From NCBI RefSeq assembly GCF_001949145.1, contig NW_019091633.1, forward strand, positions 92,782 to 156,781: 64,000 nucleotides of DNA. The letters are read 5' to 3'. The DNA is from Acanthaster planci. Its lineage: Eukaryota; Echinodermata; Asteroidea; Valvatida; Acanthasteridae. A program made the position numbers and the translations under genes. Positions 33,680 to 45,166 of the stretch are shown one piece after another; within the stretch, counting starts at the first letter, position 1, and each line of letters begins with the position of its first letter. The notes under the pieces are model-generated. The model ran no database searches, was not told the origin of the DNA, and saw only the letters and a list, made by a program, of their open reading frames with translations.

Positions 33680-36600
33680 AGCTACATTACCAAAACTTTG
33701 CCTCGAAAACATGTTCTAAGTCAATGGGTTGAAATAAATACTGAACAATCGATAATAAATCACTTGATAATGTCATCATGACATCATTGTTCTAGTACCA
33801 TTTGCATATAAGGGTCCTTTTTGTTTTTTGCTTCAATTTTGCTTCAGTCACTGACTCTTTAGAAGCAGACAGAAACCTGATTCAAGCAGAAAAGCACACT
33901 CCAGAAAGGAGGAACAAAGACACGCACAGTGATAGTGTCTCTGCTGGTCTGCTCTTCAACTAAGTGTGATCAGGGCATGCCATCAAATTATATGGTTAGA
34001 AGCAAGGGCAAAAGTAAACTAGAGGTTTTGTCTGTCTCATGGACAGAGCATAGGGCTTTTTCACATTTTCGTTTTTACTTAAGAAAAGGGCATTCCTTCA
34101 TTTGAGCCATCACCACATCAGGACTTCTCTTATTCAAACTTCTATCCAAGAGTTCCCAAAGTCTCCAATGATGCTTTGGGTGACCTCATTATAACAAATA
34201 TTTGGACATAAGGAGATACAAAGAATTAAACTTCGCACCCTTTACATCATGTCACCTTGTCTATAACACTTTCCATTCCAGCTATCTACCAAATTTCAGC
34301 CCAATCAGACATGTAGTTCATGAGATATAGGGCTGTAAAGAATGTATCTTTAATATCACGTGACTAGTCCTTACCATATCAAGTCAATGTTTGTCTAAAA
34401 CTCTTCCTTTTCAAGAGACCTGCAAAATTTGAACCTAATCAAATATGTACTTCATGAAATATAGTGCTTTGAAGCATGCACATTTAATGTCACGTGACTT
34501 GTCTTCTGATGACGTCATTATCACATCAGGTCACTATTCGTCCGAAGCCCTCCCCTTTCAAATAAATGAAAGGTTTGAACCCAATCAGACAAGTACTTTT
34601 CAAGATACATTGCTTGAAGGAGTGCACCTTTAATGTCACATGACTGGTCATATGATGACGTCATTATCACATGAGATCAATTTTTGTCTATTGCACGTCC
34701 CTTTCTAGATACCTGCAAGGTTTCAACCAAATCGGATATGCCCTTCAGGAGATATAAGTTTGCTCCTTTCATGTTATGTCAGCTGACACTGTATCACGTC
34801 ATTATGACGACGTTGTTCTTGGACCCTCTCGAGCTGGGGGACATAAAGAGTGCACACCTAATACACAGTCAATCAGATCAAGAAAACTGCCGAAAAATGG
34901 CTGTGGAACAAAAAAAATCTTTAGAACCTATTGCAAATATAAAATATTCAAAAATCAAGAAAAAAATCAGAAGGTGATGTCATCATGACGTCATAAAATT
35001 GGTGTTTTGTATTAGAGTACTTTCTTGGCTGTAACACTGATGAGAATTGAGGATTGCTAAATTACCAAAATGATGCCCTGAAAACATGTACAAAATCAAT
35101 GGGCTAAAAACACACGTAGCAAAAGTGCTCCTTTAAGTTCATGTCACGTGATTTGCGTCTAAACTGAATAAAATTATTATGAAATATTATTTGATATTCT
35201 GACTCTTGGGTATATTTGGAATCAAACAGAAAGGAAAATTGAGTTTGATTCCTCTTTCATTCTGGTAGTAATTCTCGGTCAAAGTTGAGGACTACTCACT
35301 CATTAAGCTCGGTAATTGTGAAGTGCCAAAACATGTACAATCCCTATGGAGAAAAAGTGCACCTTTAATCTCATGTCATGTGACCACTGATGATGTCGTG
35401 ATGATGCACCTGTTCTGGGACCCTCTTTAAATGGTGGAGTATGAGTGTGCACAAACATGAAATCAGTTAGATTTGTAGCGTTTTTCCCCCTTGTAAAACA
35501 AGAACCCACTTTTATTGCTTTGGCCTTCTTACCACATTCCTCTGGCAGACTTCTGGTCTCGGATTTGTTACTTTATAATTAGATTTACCCTTGTTCTTCT
35601 GGCCTGTGTGCCCAACCATATTTTTACCACTTGGTCATTTTTAGCCAGTCTCATCACAACCACGTTCCAAGCAACATCTCAATGTGCAGTACTCCCACTC
35701 TCTCTTGCACAAGCTGTGAAATAGTTTAAAATAAAAGTTCCTTTCTCAAAAGTTATTACATGTTGTCAACATTGTTCCTTTTTATACAACACCACTAAAG
35801 ATTAACCAGCGTTCCAAAGTGTGCCTGTTGAAAAATGCGTACAAAACTTATGGGAAAAAAATAAAATATTTAAAAATCAATACAAAATGAGTTGATGACG
35901 TCATCATTACGTCATCTATTTTATATTAATCTTGTATCAGGGTCTTTGCTGGCTATCACTTTGTCAACAATCAAACATCGCAAAGTAAACAAAATTGTGG
36001 CTCGAAAACGTGTACAATGACAATGGGCTGTAAACACGTATGCAGAAAAACTGCTTCTTTAAGTTCATGCCACGTGATTTGCGTCTAAACTGAAGAAATA
36101 TTATGAAATATTATTTGATATTCTGCTCTTGGGTATATTGGAAATCGAACGGAAAGGAAAATTTTTGTCTGATTTCTCTTTCGTTCTGGTAGTCATTCTC
36201 AGTCGAAGTTGAGGACTACCCACTCATTAAGCTCGACAATAGTGTGTAGTGCAAAAAGTGTACAATCCCCATGGAGAAAAACTGCACCTCTAATCTCATG
36301 TCACATGACCACTGATGATGTTGTGATATTGCACGTTTTCTGGGGCCCTCTTTACGTGGTGGAGTACGAGTGTTCACAAACATGAAATCAGTTAGATTGA
36401 CCAGCGTCCCGAAGTGTGCCTGTTAAAAAATGTGTACAAAATCTACGGGGAAAAATTAGGTACTCAACAGTCAATATAAAATAAAGTGATGACTTTATCA
36501 TGCCGTCATCCATTTTATATAAATCTTGCATCAGGGTCTTTGTTGGCAATCATTTTGTCAATGTTCAAACATCGCAAAGTTACCAAAAATGTGGCTCAAA

Positions 36601-37445
36601 AACGTGTACAAAGTCAATGGGCTATCAACTCATTTGCAGAAACACTGCTCTTTAAGTCCAAGTCACGTGATTTGTGCTTAAACTGAACAATTTTTCTGAA
36701 ATATTACTTCATATTTGGACTCTTAGGCATATTTCAAATCAAATAACAGAGCGTAAAGTACCCAATTTCTCTTTCGTTCTGATAGCAATCTTGAGCCGAA
36801 GTAAAGGACTAGTGTTCAGTAGAAAAAGTGTACAAAAGCTATTGTGAAAAATTCAAAAATCAATATAAAATAAGGTGATGATGTCATCATGACATCATAA
36901 CTTTGGCAATGATTTTATTTCAGGGTCTTTCCTCGCTGTAACTTTGATGACAATTGAACATCGCCAAGTACCCGAAATCGTGCCTTGAAAATGTGTACAG
37001 AGTCAATGGGGCTGAAATAAATATTGAAAAATCAATAATAAATCAATTGATGACATCATCATGACATCATAAATTTGGACGTATCTTTGTATTGGGGTCA
37101 TAGTTGGCTGTAATTTTGGTTACAATTGAAGATTACCAAATCAAAAAAATTGTGTCATGAAAACGTGTACAAAGTCAATGGGCTGAAATAAATATTAAAA
37201 AATCAATAATAAATCACTTGACAATGTCATCATGATATTAATATTGTATGCACATCTTTAGACAAGGGTCCTTCATTGATGTAAGTTTGATGAAGATCCA
37301 AAGTTGCTAATGGACTAAAGTGGGTGGTGGAAGAAACGTGTACAAAACAAAGGTGGTATGAGTCCTCCTCCTCATCATCATCACCATCAGAAGAAGAAGA
37401 AGAATGACTTTTTTCGTAACTTGCAGAAACGCCAATAAACAGGAT
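33680..37445 (+). repeat. array of diverged repeats rich in TGACGTCA-like and CACGTG palindromes
   Basis: Several nested periods occur. At 34190-34800 four units of about 135-148 bp each carry taatgtcacgtgac-like and gatgacgtcattatcac-like words. At 35100-36850 a larger unit recurs about every 610 bp; its first copy has an extra block of about 310 bp at 35480-35790. It contains catgtcacgtgatttgcg, then gaggactactcactcatt, then atgtgaccactgatgatg. From 36840 to 37260 a unit of about 150 bp contains aacgtgtacaaagtcaatgg, caataataaatca and gatgatgtcatcatgaca. Exact TGACGTCA occurs at 34510, 34656, 34986 and 35896, and exact CACGTG at 34356, 34491, 35145, 36071 and 36664. No coding content was seen. 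Related copies lie at 27.2-27.9, 42.98-43.6 and 61.26-61.5 kb. Confidence 0.8.
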
Positions 37446-38875
37446 GTGCACTAACAGAAAAATACAGGGGAACTCTGAACTAAGACTGTATTTTTATACA
37501 GGAACTAATCCTATGGAAAGATGCTTACAAAAACTCTAACAAATTTCACCTTCTGCCACAAATGCAAAGTGTGCGATGTAGTCCATTATTATGTACACCT
37601 TTGCTTTTGCGGTCATTCAACATGGTGATTCAAAGATATCCCATGACTCTGTTAAAGTCTTGAGGCCATCTGGTTCCACGTAAGCATTATTTTTATATTC
37701 AAAGGGCAGGAACCAGATTTGCTAGAAGTTTTCTTCACAACATTTCCGGGTATAAGGGTTGTTATGTAGAGAGTGTCGATTTTAGGACACCCCCATTTTT
37801 TTTAAAGTCTTCACTTATTTTACATTGAATGACTCACCCCGCTTGCAGAAATGGAAGAGTCCTGGCTGAGCAGTGGACAGGGGGGTATTGACCTCGTGTG
37901 GCTGTGCTGGTCAATTGTGGCAGAACCTTGCAAGTGAACAGCACAGGCATTCAAGGTGTCCCTTTCTGCCCTCTGTTTTACAGGTATGTACTCATTTCCT
38001 TGATTTTATACATTGATAATCAATTAATAGAAATGTAGTAAAGATGTTGAACTTGTGAAAGTTCCATTCAGTTCTTGTACAGATAACATTATTGAGGGAT
38101 TTCTATTTGTGATATTAAGTTTTTGTTCAAGGTTGATAACACTGCCTTGAGGATTCCTTCACCTTCTTTAGACTGTATTTAAGTAAAGTTTGATGGAGAC
38201 TTGAGGAAAGTTGAGAATAGTTTAGACCATGATGATAAGAGTTCTCATCTCAGTGAAACTTGTGTAGTACACATTATAAACTTTAGAGTGAGAATGTTCC
38301 CTTTGATCAAACATGAATAAGTGAAGTGCCAGTTATTTGACAGAAGTGATTTCATTGCTAGAAAACTCAGATGAATAGAATAGTTCTTGCTACTGATATT
38401 GTTTTCTTTCTAATTTAGAATAGACTTAAGAAAAGACAGTTTCAATCTAAATTTAATCCAAGTGCATAAATTGGATGTGAGTGTAAAATCATGGTACACC
38501 ATACCACACAGGCACAGTGTAACTTAAGACCATGGAGGAATGGTAAGACAAGGCGCATAGTTTGTGGTTTAGCCACAGTGTGGTTTTCCCAGGAATAGAC
38601 AAAGGGTTATTAGCTACTGCTCAAGGAAGGGCACTGCCCATGCTAGCCTGGAATACACTCATGTTTTGGCTTGTTATGCACAGACTCCCTGTTTGGTTGT
38701 TTTAAAGGCAAGTGCCAGGCTAGGAATGATTTCTCAGTGGAATCAGGGCCTCGGCTGGTGGAATTCTTAAGTTGTTACAGTGCACATGCACGGTAGGATT
38801 CCCACGAGTGTTCGTCAACCCAAGTAAAAGGACCAAGCCTTGAATATTTAGTTATTCAATATCACTGTATGTAAA
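37446..38875. other. no gene; contains a 65-bp repeat shared with element B ends
   Basis: The segment 37918-37982 (gtggcagaaccttgcaag to ctgttttacag) is also found at the ends of element B. Here it is followed by gtatgtactc, so it looks like an acceptor directly followed by a donor. The remainder is AT-rich, with a gctagcctgg/ccaggctagg inverted pair around 38640-38730. Confidence 0.5.
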
Positions 38876-39020
38876 GTTTAAAGTAACCTTTCTTTTGTTA
38901 TTAGCTATACAGCCACATGATTGATTTATTGATTAAAATCACTCGTGGCAGACCCTTGCAAGTGAACAGCACAGGCATTCAAGGTGTCCCTTTCTGCCCT
39001 CTGTTTTACAGATTTCAGTG
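38876..39020 (+). repeat. left LTR-like repeat of element B
   Basis: It matches 42597-42745 with a few mismatches and single-base gaps. It holds two acceptor-like tracts, ttttgttattag and ccctctgttttacag. Identity ends exactly where RT-linker coding sequence starts, which marks a deletion or splice-like joint. Confidence 0.65.
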
Positions 39021-40116
39021 CCAGACACACCTTGGGCTGAAAGATAATATGACCGTACTATTTGAACCGGCAGTCAAAACCCAGTTGCCCGAGGGTCTCC
39101 AAGTGGACGAGGCTGTAGTAAATTTGACCCCAGGTAGCCATTGTCCCGTCACGATCCGAGTAATTAATACCACACACCCAAAATATCATATTGCGCCGAC
39201 GGAGTCTCTTGGGGCACCTTCAATTGATACACTCGGTCCACCCATCGAGCCCTCAATGCTCCACAAATGGACCCCATGTCCTACAAGTCCCAATGGCCAG
39301 CCTCACATTGCAGTGAATAGTGCATCGTTAGAGAGTGATTGGCTTCCTCCAGTGAACCTCAGCCATTTGACGCAAGCCCAGAGAGCTGCCGCGGAGGACT
39401 TGCTCCGTGAAGAGTCATCCGCTTTGGCCAAGGACGAAAGCGACCTAGGCTGCATACCGGACCTCCAGATGAAGATCAAGCTGCGTGATGAAGAACCTGT
39501 GCAGAAGACTTATATGTCTATGCCACGTCCACTGTACCAGGAGGTCCGCACATACCTCGCCGACCTAATAAGTCGGGATTGGATTACTAAATCCACCTCG
39601 CCATATTCATCACCAGTGGTCTGCGTCAGGAAGAAGGACGGTAGCCTGCGACTATGCATCGACTATCGGGACTTGAACCGAAAGACCATACCTGATCGTC
39701 AGCCAATCCCACGGATTAAGGACGTGCTGGATAGCTTGGGGGGCAATCGCTGGTTTTCCACCCTTGATCAGGGGAAGGCGTATCACCAGGGTTTTATGAC
39801 TGAGGAAAGCCGCCCCCTCACAGCATTCATCACGCCTTGGGGACTTTACAAGTGGATCCGCATCCCGTTTGGGCTAATGAATGCACCCGCAGTCTTCCAG
39901 AGGTTTATGAAAACCTGCCTAGATGGCCTCAATGGGGAAATTGCGATGACTTACCTGGATGATGTTCTAGTCTTCAGGGACGACTTCCAACATCACCTTG
40001 ATCACCTGAGGCAGGTTCTGAAGTGGTTGCAAGCCCATGGTGTTAAGTTACGGCCCACGTATCGCAAGACCCCTTTACGACCTACTGAAGGTGACACCTG
40101 GTGTTGGGCAATGTGA
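38917..40116 (+). pseudogene. gypsy reverse transcriptase (element B)
   Basis: The first 35 or so codons come from the LTR-like repeat and are not Pol. Linker sequence follows (VDEAVVNLTPGSHCPVTIRV), then a full set of RT blocks: SSPVVCVRKKDGSLRLCIDY, RWFSTLDQGKAYHQ, FGLMNAPAVFQRFM and an intact YLDDVLVF box at 39952-39975. After LQAHGVKLRP (about 40050) the frame jumps: roughly 60 residues of thumb and connection are missing, and what follows in another frame is RIARPLYDLLK. RT copies retrotransposon RNA into DNA; this copy keeps the catalytic Asp pair but lacks the downstream fold. Confidence 0.88.
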
Positions 40117-41240
40117 CCAGAGGACAAACCTCAAAGGAAAGACCAAAGGGAAGATGAAACCAGGACAGAAGCTGTCGAAACAGAAGGCGGACTGGAAGGA
40201 CCATCATCAGAGTATCCTGAAGAAGATCCTTGGCTTCCTCATGTCACCACCTATCATGGCATTCCCCGACTACAATGAGCCATTTGTTGTCCATACTGAT
40301 GCATCAAACGACGGGCTTGGAGCTGTGCTATACCAACGACAACAAGGGAAAATGCGAGTCATCGTGTATGGGTCTCGAACACTTAGTCCAGCGGAGAGGA
40401 ATTATCACCTACATTCGGGAAAACTTGAATTCCTAGCGTTGAAATGGGCGATAACTGAAAAGTTCAGGGATTACCTTTTCTACGCTCCAGAGTTCACGGT
40501 CTACACAGACAATAATCCCTTAACTTATGTCCTCTCCACCGCTCGACTGAATGCCATGGGACATTGGCGGGTGGCTGAGTTGGCTGATTTTAATTTCAGC
40601 ATAAAGTACCGTCCTGATTGGAACAACGCTGATGCAGATACGCTATCAAGGTTACCTCTGGATGTGGAGAAGTTTATGGATGGCTGTACAGCTGAAGTGA
40701 CCTGTCAGGACCTTGACACCACCATCAATGCCATACAAGCCCAAGGGACCACGTGGGCTGCAGCCATTGCAGTAAGCCCAGCATCCTCAACACCCACTGC
40801 GAGTAGCCAGAAAATCAGTAGGGATGACGTCAAACGAGCTCAAGCAGAGGACCCAGCTATTGCCCGTGTGATCTCTCACGTCCAGAAGGGCCTGCGGCCA
40901 CACAGGAAGCAACAAGCGCGGGACCAGCCAGACACAGTTGCCTTGTTACGTGACTGGACCTATCTTAGTCTTGATGATGGACTACTCCTCAGAAAGAAAG
41001 GATCCCGAACCCAGGTGATAGTTCCACCACGGCTAAGATCAATGGTCTACAAGGAGCTCCACGACAACATGGGGTACATCAGCACTGCACGTGTCCTGGA
41101 CCTGGCCCGAGACCGCTTTTTCTGGCCCCACATGCAGCGGGACGTGGAGGAGTATTGCATGAAGGTATGCCCCTGCCTCAAAGACCGGAAACCTGCCCGG
41201 CAGACGCGTGAGCCCCTTGGTACGATTGCCACTGCCGCCC
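40037..41240 (+). pseudogene. RNase H and integrase zinc domain (element B)
   Basis: The frame opens in the RT-RNase H joint (RIARPLYDLLK). It keeps RNase H signatures: HTDASNDGLGAVLYQ with the first Asp, GKLEFLALKWAI with the Glu, VYTDNNPLTYVLS with the second Asp, and WNNADADTLSRLP. A linker of about 130 residues leads to the integrase zinc domain LHDNMGYISTARVLDLARDR, where the second zinc His reads Tyr, and CMKVCPC for the Cys pair. A lost base near 41235-41245 then shifts the frame. Confidence 0.85.
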
Positions 41241-41775
41241 CTTTGAAGTCATCTCCATCGACTTTCTTCATCTGGAGAGAAGTAAAGGAGGATTTCAATA
41301 CATCTTGGTAGTAGTTGACAATTTCACAAGATTCGCCCAAGCATATGCAACCAAGGATAAGTCTGGCAAAACCATAGCGGAGAAGATCTTTAATGACTCT
41401 GTCCTGCGCTTTGGCTATCCCCATCGCATTCAACATGACCAAGGCGGCGAATTTGAGAACAAGCTTTTCAAATGTCTCAAGCAACTTTCCGGCGTGGCCA
41501 ATTCCAGAACATCACCCTACCATCCTCAGGGGAATGGCCAATGCGAGAGACTGAATCGGACACTTCTGGCAATGCTAAGGACACTCACTGAGGAGCAGAA
41601 CGCAGATTGGAAGGAGTCTCTTCCCAAGATTGTCCATGCCTACAACTGTACGCCGAATACCGCAACCGGTTTCTCGCCGTTCTTCCTCTTGTACGGAAGA
41701 TCGCCCCGCCTGCCAGCTGATGTTGCCTTTGGCCTGAATCCCAACACTGGAGAAGACACCACAAATTATAACTAG
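41241..41775 (+). pseudogene. integrase catalytic core (element B)
   Basis: In frame from about 41245: the first catalytic Asp is in [15 protein letters not shown], the second in [11 protein letters not shown], and the Glu in [12 protein letters not shown], so the DDE triad is complete. The core ends with [20 protein letters not shown] and a stop at 41773-41775. The zinc domain is in another frame upstream and the C-terminal domain in another frame downstream, so no full integrase can be read. Confidence 0.87.
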
Positions 41776-42136
41776 TTTGTGAAGAACGATAGCTGCTCGT
41801 CATGCTGCTAAGTCCACTGGGCGCGGGAAGATGTACCATGACCGCAAATCCTACAGCTCTGTCCTGCAACCTGGAGATCGGGTACTGGTCCGGAATGTGG
41901 GCAGACACGAAGGCCCCGGGAAGCTTCTCTCCCACTGGAAAGACAATGTCTATGTCGTTGTTTGCACGGAGAGGAATGACTCACCTGTGTACGAAGTACG
42001 TCGGGAACGGGGGAACAGCAAATCTTGGGTCCTGCACCGAAACCTCCTCTTGCCTTACAACAGCATGCGCCGGGAAGAAGGTCCACAGTCAAGCAACACC
42101 AAGCGGAAAAGTACACCTAAAGAAATTCCCAACTGA
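41776..42136 (+). pseudogene. integrase GPY/F-type C-terminal domain (element B)
   Basis: After a frameshift near 41780 the frame reads ARHAAKSTGRGKMYHDRKS, then LQPGDRVLVRNVGRHEGPGK, SPVYEVRRE and VLHRNLLLPYN, the standard gypsy layout. It ends at a TGA (42134-42136) that could be a decayed CGA. Confidence 0.8.
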
Positions 42137-42634
42137 CGGCCACGCCAGATTTCTCATCTCAGGTCAGATGACTCTAGTTCTGATGAGGAATCTCCTCTTG
42201 TTCTTCTTCCTCAAACTCGGGGCCACCAATTCACCGATACTCAGACGCACCAGGCGACTCTGAATCCTGCGGCAGTACCCTTTGAACCAGCAACAGTGGA
42301 GGACGTGGTTCAAAGCACAGTGGAGGACCACTTGGATGTGGCTGGCGGGGAGATTTTGACAGCCAGGGACCATCCTGAAGATTGGCCCACCCTACCAATC
42401 CCCTCAGAGACCACCCAGGATGTAGTGGCTGATGGGAACCAACAGCAGGCCGATACCTTGATAGACCCACCAGCAGGGCCTGACGTCACAGTGGACCCAC
42501 CTGCCCCAGAAGATGTGGACCCGTCACAGCTGCCAATTGGTGATCATGGTGCACCGCCCCTTGACCAGCTAGCACCAACTGATGACAGGCCACACAAGTT
42601 TAAAGTAACTTTTCTTTTGTTATTAGCTATATAG
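42137..42634 (+). pseudogene. acidic proline-rich Pol tail (element B)
   Basis: The same frame continues beyond the TGA: SDDSSSDEESPLVLLPQTRG, then a Val/Asp/Pro-rich stretch including DPPAGPDVTVDPPAPEDVD. It runs into the right LTR-like repeat and stops at 42632-42634. Low-complexity acidic tails are common at the end of gypsy Pol. The last 13 or so residues are encoded by the repeat. Confidence 0.6.
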
Positions 42635-42850
42635 CCACATGATTGATTTTATTCATTAAAATCACTTGTGGAGAACCTTGCAAGTGAACAGCACAGGCAT
42701 TAAAGGTGTCCCTTTCTGCCCTCTGTTTTACAGATTTTAGTATTGACCAGCCTCAGTCGTCCTACCTGCATCTGACAGTTATCTTCTGTTTATAAAAGGG
42801 ATAAGGTGAAATACTGGCACTGGCAACAAGGCCGTTACTAATCAACACTG
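42597..42850 (+). repeat. right LTR-like repeat of element B with TATA box
   Basis: 42597-42745 matches the left repeat. The continuation to about 42850 includes TATAAAAGG (42791-42799), a plausible retrotransposon core promoter. The true right border is not resolved. Confidence 0.5.
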
Positions 42851-42960
42851 AAATCATGCTGCTAATGTGTCTATTCGTGAATCTGATGAATGAGAAATGC
42901 CAAGGATCACTTGCGAAAAAGACATACAAAATCTACAACACAGACAGGTGCAAAGCCGAG

Positions 42961-42982
42961 GCACCCGGCAGGTAGTGGTTAA
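42961..42982 (-). mobile_element. isolated piggyBac-like terminus
   Basis: The complement reads TTAACCACTACCTGCCGGG, identical over 19 bases to the left end of the MITE at 50891. Directly right of TTAA the sequence continues as an array unit (gtacatgtcacatgatttgcgg), which in other units reads tttaagttcatgtcacgtg, so the insertion used the TTAA of that unit. The partner end was not found to the left. Confidence 0.6.
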
Positions 42983-43600
42983 GTACATGTCACATGATTT
43001 GCGGTCAAACTGGAAAAAATTATGAAATATTACTTGATATTTTGAGTCTTGGGTATATTTGTAATCTAACGAAAGGAAAACTTCTGAATTCTCTTTCCTT
43101 CTCATAGTAATCTTGAGCTGAAGTTGAGGACTACTCATTCATTTAATAGTGCTAAGAAGAAAAATGTGTACTAATCCTATGGAGAAAACTGCAAACTTTT
43201 ATCTCCTGTCACGTGACCCCTGATAACGATACTGTGACAATTGTATTTTGACAGCCCCACAGGTTGTTGGACTACCTATGCTCTCAATACAAAGTCATTC
43301 AGATGTATGAATGCACCAGTCTTTGACTTGAGAAAAACGTGTACAAAACCTTAACCTATGAAGAAAAAATAAATATTCAAAATTCAACAATAATCACCTG
43401 ATGATGTCATCATTTGTTTTTCATAAAATCTCTCTAATTGTTGTGCTAAGAATGTTGACCTAACATCCACCGAAACAGGTCAAGAACAGTGTGGGAGTCT
43501 GGCTGTTGAAAAACTGTACAAAACCTATGGGGAAACTTAAATATTCAAAATTCAATAATAAATCCTGTGATGACGTCATCATGACAAGTTTCTTCTAGGA
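42983..43600 (+). repeat. further copy of the CRE/E-box array family
   Basis: Matches the 610-bp unit of 35.1-36.8 kb: catgtcacatgatttgcgg, then gaagttgaggactactcattc, and CACGTG at 43210-43215. It then has two shorter units ending gatgatgtcatcat (about 43400) and gatgacgtcatcatgaca (TGACGTCA at 43571). Confidence 0.75.
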
Positions 43601-44689
43601 CCATCCTTGGATCATTTTCTGAAGATCTGCTACATTTGAAGTCAATCAAATATATAAAACTACTACTATAAAATACATAAAAAGACGACTAGTGGAAGAA
43701 AATGTGTACAAACCCTACGAGAAAGAGTCTGAAAAAAGAAAAGAACAAAATTCTTCCAAAAAAAAAAAAGTTTCACCAAAACGCCGAAACAGCTAAATGA
43801 CATCATTTTGCACAGGGAGAACACTGAAGTACCATCAGTGAGCTAAAAAACCAACAAAATAACTAACAAATACTAACAAGGAAGGCATGATTGCATAGAT
43901 ATTCAAAGATAGGTTGATGCATATTGCCTAGTTAAAGTTTTATTGAGCTACCTGGAAAATGGACCCTTAAAAGGCGGAGGGTCAGTCATGATATGGTGGC
44001 CTAACAAACAACCCAGAAGTTGGAGAGAATTTGCTAGCACTCTTCGCCAACATTGATTTTGTTCAGTGACAAGGAACAATTCATACAGGTGACAGCTTCC
44101 ACATGGGGACAGCGTGCCATGCAGTTGCTCAGGGATACTCAGGCACTCAGATTAGGGAAACTGGGTAGGTGGCAAACAGACGCACTAAAAAAATACAGCT
44201 GCAAGTAAAGGATTATTTGCAAAATTGGGCTCAGTCTTTATGCTCCTTTAAAAATTCTGTCATTTTTTGGGGTTGTATTTGGTGGAAAGCCAAATGGCCC
44301 AAAGGTACAAATTTTGTGACAGGTGACTTTGCCTCGAATAAACAGGTTTACAACTGAACAAATGAATGACATAATTTCTTGACTGTTATTAGGGTATTAA
44401 AGTGAAGAATATTACATTTTATGCAGGGTGTCCCAGTAATGATACCTTGATGGTATCCCTCCTGTAGTGAATGACTGAACACAATGTCTTAAAAATGGGG
44501 CATCCGAACTCAGTTGTAGCACTTTGGATAAACCAGTGAATGAAGTTGTCCTCTGGTATGCTTGTCCTGGTTGAAAGTGACAACAAAAGGTCATGTTAGT
44601 GAGGGAAGATTGCCTTTTGTCACTTTCAAGTTATGCAATAATTTGGTTTAAATGTGTGGACTTGCCCCAAGGTAGGCCAGCGCAGTGTT
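43601..44689. other. no gene recognised
   Basis: AT-rich DNA with a short A-run near 43760. The ORFs 44169-44357 (plus) and 44412-44594 (minus) have no motif. Confidence 0.45.
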
Positions 44690-45166
44690 AAAAAGTGTTC
44701 GAAGCAGGACAGCAAGTCCTGAGATTGCTAAGAAGTCACTGGAGTCAGCAGCAGACAACCAGAAGATAACATGGTGAAAGATCTACCCCCTCTACCCGGA
44801 GAATGTGTCCTTGTTTGCAACAGTGGTCTGAGAGGGCAGTGTAAGATGAGTAACCGATGGGAGTCTGTTCCTTATGTTGTTGTCCGGCAACCTCATCCAG
44901 TCATTCCTATCTACGAGGTGGAGCAGGAGCAGACCAAGAAGCACAAGGTTCTTCATCGTAATGCACTGAATTTGTGCAGGTTCAAGTCTTCCCCAGAACC
45001 ATCCCTTCTCTCTTCACCTGATGTAACCAAGGAAACAGATGGTCCAATCCCCTCCAGCAACCTGGACCCAGATGCTCCAGTCTTCTGCGCCCACAATTGG
45101 CTCATACCGACGGTCAGTACACCAACTGGGCACAAGTTGCCGCCTGTCCCACCAGTGAGAATTTGA
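44690..45166 (+). pseudogene. Ty3/gypsy integrase C-terminal fragment (element C)
   Basis: The 131-codon frame 44771-45166 encodes LPGECVLVCNSGLRGQCKM, RWESVPYVVVRQPHPVIPIY and KHKVLHRNALNLC, a gypsy GPY/F-type domain, followed by a Pro/Ser-rich tail to a stop. Just upstream (44690-44770) the helix that precedes this domain is readable in broken frames. The rest of the element is absent. It is distinct from the same region of elements A and B. Confidence 0.7.

Larger units (their letters stand above)
38876..42745 (+). mobile_element. degenerate Ty3/gypsy retrotransposon B (pol only)
   Basis: Direct repeats of about 145 bp (38876-39020 and 42597-42745, beginning agtttaaagtaac and ending ctgttttacagattt) flank a pol region of RT, RNase H, integrase and tail. 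They look like LTR fragments. The left repeat is fused directly to the protease-RT linker, so Gag and protease are missing. Right of the second repeat, TATAAAAGG at 42791 suggests the real LTR extends to about 42850. Frameshifts, one large internal deletion and a nonsense codon disable it. Confidence 0.8.

Noticed and set aside
33680-37445. Regularly spaced repeats considered as a CRISPR array or rRNA spacer
   Set aside because: Repeats are long, diverged and of mixed length with no uniform spacers; the context is a eukaryotic intron.
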